Positions 13,318 through 18,165 of a stretch of DNA of 18,165 bases are shown here, piece by piece; position 1 is the stretch's first letter; every line of letters starts with the position of its first letter. The translations under genes and the position numbers were made by a program. Source of the stretch: Clostridia bacterium (GTDB lineage: Bacteria > Bacillota > Clostridia > Oscillospirales > Acutalibacteraceae); NCBI GenBank assembly GCA_017534365.1, contig JAFWCS010000061.1, positions 1-18,165 on the forward strand, read 5' to 3'. The notes under the pieces were generated by a model. The model saw nothing but the letters and a program-made list of their open reading frames with translations, ran no database searches and was not told where the DNA came from.

Positions 13318-15138
13318 TCATGAGATCCGGATCCAGACCTTCATATCGCTTTCGCCGCGGTTGGCAAAGGCGAAATAGGGGATCAGGCGCAGACGGCAGG
13401 GCGCCCGGTCAAGCGGATACCGGCGATAAAGCGTATCTTCGGGTAGCTCCCGGAAGCCGTTGACCTCCAGCGCGGGGCAGCCGAGCGCGGCGTCCTGCGC
13501 GAGGGCCGGCTGCAGGTCGGCGCTGAGCAGCAGCTGCCCGAGCGGCGCGGTCTGATCGACCTGCTCCATGCAATAGACCAGCGGGCCGCGGCAGACTGCC
13601 GCCTTGCCCTGATCCGCATGCACGCGGGGATCCGCCGCCATCAGCCGCGGCGTCAGATCGAGCGAGAGCGTCAGTGTGACGTCGTCCGCCTCGACCGGCA
13701 GATAGGCGTAGCCCTTGCGCACGTCGGCAGGCGCCTGCCCGTTGATCCGCGGCGCCTGTGCCCAGCCGGGCAGACGAAGCGCGAGCGTTTTGCCGCGCAG
13801 GCCCTGCGCGCGCAGGCAGTTTTCACCGTCAAAAGGATAGCCGGTTTTCTGCGTCAGCGTCACGCCGTCAAACGCGGTTTTGCTTTCAAAATAATGATGG
13901 ACAAAGACGGTCCGTTCATCGTAAGAATAAAGGAAATCGCCGATCGAAGCGATCATGCGCGCGATGTTCGGCGGGCAGCAGGAGCAGCCGAAGACCTCCA
14001 GGCGCTGCGTGAGCAGGCCATCCTCACGCCCGTACCAGTCCTTTTCGATGCGGTGCTGGTTCAGATCGATCTCCAGCGGATTGACGTAGAAAAAGGCGTT
14101 GCCGCGCAGAGAGATGCCGGAAAGCGCGCCGTTGTAGATCGCGGTCTCCGCCACGTCGGCGTAGCGGCTGTCCGCCTCGAGCAGGCTCATGCGCCGCGCG
14201 AAAAAGGCCAGACCGATCGCCGCGCAGGTCTCAGCATAGGCCACGTCGTTCGGCAGGTCGAAATCCTCGGTGAAGCGTTCGCCCCGGGAGGAGGAGCCGA
14301 TGCCGCCGGTGATGAACATCCGGCGCTGCGTGATGTTGTCGAACACCCGCTCGCAGGCCGCGCGCAGCGCGTCGTCCGCGGTCAGGCGGGCAAGGTCTGC
14401 CATCGCGCAATAGAGATAGACTGCGCGCACGCTGTGGCCGATCGCCTCCGAGATCTCGCGCACGGGCCGGTCGGACTGATCATAGTCGTTGTTGTGGCCG
14501 CCGGCGATATCCTTGGGCGAAACGCCGCGCAGATCGACGAAACGGCGGCTCATCTCAAGATAATGCGCGTCGCCTGTAAAGTTATAAAGCTTTACAAGCG
14601 CCAGCTCGATCTCTTCGTGACCGGGCGTGGAGAAGGCGGCGCTGTCCTCCTGAAAGAAGACCTTGTCGATGTAGGCGATATAGTCCTGCATCAGGCGCAG
14701 GAATTTCGTCTTGCCCGTGGCGGCGGCATAGGCGATCGCCGCCTCGGTCAGATGACCGGCGCAATAGAGCTCGTGGTCCGTGCGCCGCTGAAACCGCTGA
14801 TCCGGTTCGCAGACGGTGAAATAAATATTGAAATAGCCGCAGGGATCGCGGTGCAGCTCGATCAGATCCACCACGCGGTCGATCACGGCCTCGAGCGCCG
14901 GATCCGGCCGCTGCGCGAGCAGATCGGCCGCCGCCTCGATCCATTTGGCAACGTCGGAATCCCAGAAGATATGCGGCTGCTTCGGGTCGCCCGCCTTCCA
15001 GTGGAATTCAAAGGCTTCGAAGCGGCCGGTTTCAGAGAAACGATCATAAACGGTCGGCAGCGTGACGGCCTGCAGCTTTTCCAGCCACTGTCCCCAGAAG
15101 CCGCCGAGCGTGACGTGATCAAATGAAACGTTTTGCAT
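13318..15138 (-). CDS. GH127 beta-L-arabinofuranosidase
   Basis: A 606-residue enzyme without signal peptide, so probably cytoplasmic. It has the GH127 (alpha/alpha)6 barrel signs: GGFWGQWLEKLQ near the start, ITGGIGSSSRGERF, YAETCAAIGLAFFARRM, and EVFGCSCCPPNIARMIAS. From memory of Bifidobacterium HypBA1, E287 here corresponds to the acid/base E322, E303 and C305 to metal ligands E338 and C340, and C387-C388 to the C417-C418 pair, with the first Cys as nucleophile. GH127 releases L-arabinose from beta-1,2-linked arabinofuranosides such as those on hydroxyproline-rich plant glycoproteins. AAGGAGG is 7 bases upstream of the ATG and overlaps the stop of the preceding membrane-protein gene. Some family members act on other sugars, so the substrate is likely but not certain. 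Confidence 0.92.
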   Translation of the reverse strand: MQNVSFDHVTLGGFWGQWLEKLQAVTLPTVYDRFSETGRFEAFEFHWKAGDPKQPHIFWDSDVAKWIEAAADLLAQRPDPALEAVIDRVVDLIELHRDPCGYFNIYFTVCEPDQRFQRRTDHELYCAGHLTEAAIAYAAATGKTKFLRLMQDYIAYIDKVFFQEDSAAFSTPGHEEIELALVKLYNFTGDAHYLEMSRRFVDLRGVSPKDIAGGHNNDYDQSDRPVREISEAIGHSVRAVYLYCAMADLARLTADDALRAACERVFDNITQRRMFITGGIGSSSRGERFTEDFDLPNDVAYAETCAAIGLAFFARRMSLLEADSRYADVAETAIYNGALSGISLRGNAFFYVNPLEIDLNQHRIEKDWYGREDGLLTQRLEVFGCSCCPPNIARMIASIGDFLYSYDERTVFVHHYFESKTAFDGVTLTQKTGYPFDGENCLRAQGLRGKTLALRLPGWAQAPRINGQAPADVRKGYAYLPVEADDVTLTLSLDLTPRLMAADPRVHADQGKAAVCRGPLVYCMEQVDQTAPLGQLLLSADLQPALAQDAALGCPALEVNGFRELPEDTLYRRYPLDRAPCRLRLIPYFAFANRGESDMKVWIRIS

Positions 15139-15150
15139 GCGTCTGCCTCC

Positions 15151-15867
15151 TTACGCCTTTTTCTTGTGGCGGTTTTGCTTCTTTGCTTTTCGGGCGGCCT
15201 TTTCCGCTTCCGCCTCTGCGTCGCCCAGCTCAATGGCGAAGAAGATCAGCGTCCAGACGACCACCAGCCCGAGCAGGATGATGATCGCATTCTGGAATCC
15301 GCCGAGGACGAGCGAATCGATCTGTAACGCTTTGCCGAGCAGTGAGGACAGCAGTCCGCTGCCGGCAACGATTTCGACCAGATTCAGATCGCCGTTCATC
15401 AGGTGAGCAGCGGCGCGGTTGAAGACAATGGTCATGGCGACGGTCGCTGCCACGCCGACGGCCGCGGCGATGGCGGGCGGCAGGCGGCGGTTGCTGCAGA
15501 TGGACCAGATGAAAACGAACAGCGCAGTCAGCAGCGCAACGCACAGCAGCACGACGCAGGCGATCAGATGCGGCTTGATCGGATCAAGACCGGCCGGCCA
15601 GCTGAGCTTGCCGCCGTCGGGCAGCAGGGTGGAGAGACGGTCGTTGCCGGTCACAATGTCCACGATGCGTTTGAGCGTGATGCTCTCCTGCAGGCCGTAG
15701 TTCAGCGGATTCTTGGAGGCGTCCGGGATGAATTTTGCGATCAGGTCCGACACGTCGGACAGATCGTCATTGAAAGAGACTTTGATGAAAATCATTTCGA
15801 GGAAATAGGTGGCCGGAAACACCAGCGCGGCCAGCAGCGCGTTGACAACACGGTAAACGACCTTCAC
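15151..15867 (-). CDS. Unrecognised four-helix membrane protein, GTG start
   Basis: A 238-residue protein I cannot assign to a family. Four hydrophobic segments are visible at about 5-28, 101-124, 130-149 and 193-214. A soluble region of about 70 residues lies between the first and second (VSFNDDLSDVSDLIAKF, GNDRLSTLLPDGGK), and a strongly charged tail (about 215-238, DAEAEAEKAARKAKKQ and a run of Lys/Arg) ends it, probably inside the cell. The start is GTG at 15867 with AAAGGA 9 bases upstream; the ATG at 15877 is out of frame. It sits 30 bases after glnS and 12 bases before GH127, so it is likely co-transcribed with both. There are no solute-binding or permease motifs, so a sugar-transport role is not supported. 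Confidence 0.8.
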   Translation of the reverse strand: MKVVYRVVNALLAALVFPATYFLEMIFIKVSFNDDLSDVSDLIAKFIPDASKNPLNYGLQESITLKRIVDIVTGNDRLSTLLPDGGKLSWPAGLDPIKPHLIACVVLLCVALLTALFVFIWSICSNRRLPPAIAAAVGVAATVAMTIVFNRAAAHLMNGDLNLVEIVAGSGLLSSLLGKALQIDSLVLGGFQNAIIILLGLVVVWTLIFFAIELGDAEAEAEKAARKAKKQNRHKKKA

Positions 15868-15897
15868 GGGATCGCATCCTTTCGTTAAAAAATCAGA

Positions 15898-17547
15898 TTA
15901 TTTCCAGGAGGAATTGAGCGCCACGGTGCGGTTGAATACAAGCGCGCCCGGCGCAGAGGTCTTGTCTGCGCAGAAATAGCCCTGCCGCATGAACTGGAAG
16001 GTGTCGCCGGGCTTGACGTTCCGCAGGCTGCCCTCCGCCATGCAATCCTTGAGGACCGTGAGCGAATCGGGGTTGAGATCGTCGAGATAGTTCCCGTTTG
16101 CGCCGGGATCCTCCGCGTTGAACAGCCGGTCATACAGCCGCACCTCGCAGGGCACGCAGTCGGCGGCGCTCACCCAGTGGAGCGTGCCGCGCACCTTGCG
16201 CCCGTCCGGGGAATTGCCGCCCCTGGAGGCCGGGTCGTAGGTGCAGTGCAGGCAGGTCACTTCGCCGTTCGCATCCGTTTCGTAGCCCGTGCAGGTGACG
16301 AAATAGGCGCTCTTGAGCCGCACCTCGTTGCCGGGATACAGACGAAAATACTTTTTCACCGGCTCGATCATAAAGTCGTCGCGCTCCACATAAAGCTCGC
16401 GGGAGAAGCGCACCGTATGCCTGCCCAGCTCCGGATGATCGGGATGGTTCTCGACCTCGATCTCCTCGCTCTGGTCTGCCGGATAATTGTCAATGACGAC
16501 CTTCAGCGGATGCAGCACGGTCATCACGCGCGGGGCGTTGGCATTCAGCTCGTCGCGCACGCAGGCCTCGAGCAGGCCGTAATCCACCACGCTGTAGGCC
16601 TTGGAAACGCCGATGCGGTTGATGAATTCGCGGATGGCGGCGGCGGGGTAGCCGCGGCGGCGCAGGCCGCAGAGGGTCACCATGCGCGGATCGTCCCAGC
16701 CTTCGACGCAGCCCTTCTCCACCAGCTCCAGGCACTTGCGCTTGCTTGTGACGCAGTAGTTGATGTTCAGTCGGGCAAATTCGATCTGGCGCGGCGGCTC
16801 GTCAAAGCCGATCTCGCGGATAAACCAGTCGTAGAGCGGCCGGTGATTCTCAAATTCCAGCGAACAGAGAGAATAGGTCACGCGCTCGCGGGCGTCAGAG
16901 AGCGGATGCGCAAAGTCATACATCGGATAAACGCACCATTTGTCGCCGGTCTGGTGGTGATGCACGTGCGCGATGCGATAGATTACGGGGTCGCGCATGT
17001 TGATATTCGGCGAGGCCATGTCGATCTTCGCGCGCAGGGTGCGGCTGACGTCGGGGAATTCCCCGGCTGTCATGCGGGCAAAGAGATCGAGATTCTCCTC
17101 GATCGAGCGGTCGCGGTAGGGGCTGTTTTTGCCCGGCTCCGTGAGCGTGCCGCGGTAGTCGCGGATCTCGTCGGCGGTCAGATCGCAGACGTAGGCCTTG
17201 CCCTTTTTGATCAGCTGAATGGCGCAGTCATAAATGAAATCGAAATAGCTCGAGGCGTAGAGCACGTTTTCCCAGTGGTAGCCCAGCCACGCGATATCTT
17301 CCTTGATAGCGTCAACGTATTCAACGTCCTCTTTGGAGGGGTTCGTGTCGTCCAGCCGCAGATTGCAGATGCCGCCGTATTTTTCGGCGGTGCTGAAGTC
17401 GATGCAGATCGCCTTGGCGTGGCCGATATGCAGATAGCCGTTCGGCTCGGGCGGGAACCGGGTCTGCACGCGGGTGTTGACGCCCGCCGCAAGATCCGCG
17501 TCAATGAAATCGTGAATGAAATTGGAAACCGTATTGACTTCGTCCAT
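15898..17547 (-). CDS. glnS: Glutaminyl-tRNA synthetase
   Basis: A 549-residue class I synthetase, close to the 554 of E. coli GlnRS. RFPPEPNGYLHIGHAKAI holds the HIGH motif (residues 40-43), and INYCVTSKRKCLEL holds the degenerate KMSKS loop (S268-K269). LRLDDTNPSKED, VYPMYDFAHPLSDA and the second half with two beta-barrel anticodon-binding parts (LHPLKVVIDNYP, GTLHWVSAADCVPCEVRLYD) are all typical of GlnRS and not of bacterial GltX. It attaches glutamine directly to tRNA-Gln. Many Firmicutes lack it and use GatCAB amidation, so its presence here is informative. AAGGAG lies 7 bases before the ATG, and the gltX stop is 11 bases upstream, giving a gltX-glnS operon. Confidence 0.97.
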   Translation of the reverse strand: MDEVNTVSNFIHDFIDADLAAGVNTRVQTRFPPEPNGYLHIGHAKAICIDFSTAEKYGGICNLRLDDTNPSKEDVEYVDAIKEDIAWLGYHWENVLYASSYFDFIYDCAIQLIKKGKAYVCDLTADEIRDYRGTLTEPGKNSPYRDRSIEENLDLFARMTAGEFPDVSRTLRAKIDMASPNINMRDPVIYRIAHVHHHQTGDKWCVYPMYDFAHPLSDARERVTYSLCSLEFENHRPLYDWFIREIGFDEPPRQIEFARLNINYCVTSKRKCLELVEKGCVEGWDDPRMVTLCGLRRRGYPAAAIREFINRIGVSKAYSVVDYGLLEACVRDELNANAPRVMTVLHPLKVVIDNYPADQSEEIEVENHPDHPELGRHTVRFSRELYVERDDFMIEPVKKYFRLYPGNEVRLKSAYFVTCTGYETDANGEVTCLHCTYDPASRGGNSPDGRKVRGTLHWVSAADCVPCEVRLYDRLFNAEDPGANGNYLDDLNPDSLTVLKDCMAEGSLRNVKPGDTFQFMRQGYFCADKTSAPGALVFNRTVALNSSWK

Positions 17548-17558
17548 GATATCGCTCC

Positions 17559-18134
17559 TTATGCGTTTTTGCGGAATGTGTCTGCAGCGGCGGCCAGACG
17601 GGCGCGGATCTCCGCCTCGCCCAGCAGCTGCATGATGGCGTAAAGGTCGGGCGTGTTGCGCCGGCCGGTCAGCGCCACGCGGATCACCGTGGACACGTCG
17701 CCCACGTGGCCTTTGAAGGCAGCCGGATCCTTTTTATACTCCTTCACGTTCGGCGTGAAGCCCAGCGGCTCGCAGAGGGCCTTGATCCGCGCGAACCACT
17801 GATCCTTGTCGTCCGCCAGATCGAAGGCGGCGTCGTAGGCCGCGCAGATCGCCGCGGCGTCCGCAGGGTCGATGTTTTCCGGCAGCGTGTGATCCGGGGC
17901 GTAGTATTCGTTGAAGAAATAGGAGAGATAGTCCTTGACCTCGCTCCATTTCGCGATGTCCTTGCGCGGCTTCGGCGTTTCACGGTCGATATTCAGCGCG
18001 GCGGTCGATCGCGCGGGATCGGCGGTGAAGACGGCGTAAAAATCGGGGTCGAAGGTCCTGGCCCACGCGGCGACCTCGTCATAGACGCGGGCGGCGGCGG
18101 ACGCCTGCCGCCGCGGAGGGATCCGTTTTGGCGT
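17559..18134 (-). CDS. gltX: Glutamyl-tRNA synthetase, C-terminal part only
   Basis: The frame is open from 18134 down to the TAA at 17559 (191 residues) and gives the C-terminal anticodon-binding region of bacterial GltX: VYDEVAAWARTFDPDFYAVF, ETPKPRKDIAKWSEVKDYLS, WFARIKALCEPLGF, then FKGHVGDVSTVIRVALTGRR and TPDLYAIMQLLG. The enzyme charges tRNA-Glu. The catalytic domain with HIGH and KMSKS lies to the right of the window. An in-frame TAA at 18135-18137 cuts the frame before the edge, and recognisable GltX sequence starts only near 18085, so the 5' side is frameshifted or mis-assembled. The stop codon overlaps the Shine-Dalgarno sequence of glnS. Confidence 0.85.
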   Translation of the reverse strand, partial: TPKRIPPRRQASAAARVYDEVAAWARTFDPDFYAVFTADPARSTAALNIDRETPKPRKDIAKWSEVKDYLSYFFNEYYAPDHTLPENIDPADAAAICAAYDAAFDLADDKDQWFARIKALCEPLGFTPNVKEYKKDPAAFKGHVGDVSTVIRVALTGRRNTPDLYAIMQLLGEAEIRARLAAAADTFRKNA

Positions 18135-18165
18135 TTACCTGTCCCCGTGGGACCGGAACCAGATG

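Noticed and set aside
15151..15867. Membrane protein as the sugar transporter for the GH127 product
   Set aside because: Only four hydrophobic segments and no permease, EAA-loop or PTS motif; a transport role cannot be supported.

Overview
The window looks like chromosomal DNA of a GC-rich, low-oxygen Firmicute, most likely an uncultured gut clostridium of the Oscillospiraceae/Ruminococcaceae type. The reasons are strong AAGGAGG-type ribosome binding sites, frequent TTG/GTG starts, an EFR1-type flavodoxin/ferredoxin protein, a ZapA-U32(DUF3656) gene pair, a GlnRS gene next to GltX, and sigma-A promoters close to TTGACA-17-TATAAT. No tRNA, rRNA, CRISPR array, prophage or transposase gene was seen. 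The placement is by gene content only.

Layout. (1) Positions 1-1415, minus strand: a two-gene operon, EFR1 ferredoxin then galM (aldose 1-epimerase, cut by the window edge), driven by a perfect extended -10 promoter. (2) Positions 1436-5986, plus strand: an OmpR/PhoB-type response regulator, a 98-bp multi-palindromic repeat, its sensor histidine kinase (TTG start) and a membrane-anchored HtrA/DegP-like serine protease, closed by a terminator. This resembles an envelope-stress circuit. Upstream of both the regulator gene and htrA are TTTTC-rTAw-like 9-mers repeated on an 11-bp period. At both promoters the last 9-mer ends exactly 18 bp before the -10 box. I think this is the most interesting signal in the window, because it predicts the regulator's own operator. 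(3) Positions 5985-6880: a heptanucleotide TTAGGGG-like tandem repeat, then a divergent pair, a small XRE repressor (minus) and a TM2-domain membrane protein (plus), with two near-identical palindromic operators over the TM2 promoter. (4) Positions 6896-8217, minus strand: a secreted calcineurin-like phosphoesterase with its own promoter. (5) Positions 8230-10676, minus strand: zapA overlapping a U32-family gene by one base. (6) Positions 10716-18134, minus strand: a closely spaced run in the order gltX (5' part missing or broken), glnS, an unrecognised four-helix membrane protein, a GH127 beta-L-arabinofuranosidase, and a secreted clan GH-A (GH39-like) glycosidase with carbohydrate-binding modules. 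A stem-loop terminator sits between the two glycosidases.

How the parts may work together. Block 2 probably senses envelope or protein-folding stress and adjusts a surface protease. Block 6 couples housekeeping aminoacyl-tRNA synthetases to a plant-arabinan or hydroxyproline-arabinoside degrading pair: the secreted enzyme would release oligosaccharides and the cytoplasmic GH127 would cleave beta-linked L-arabinofuranose. Functions are inferred from motifs and order alone. The last 31 bases of the window do not continue gltX in frame, which suggests a frameshift or a bad sequence end.
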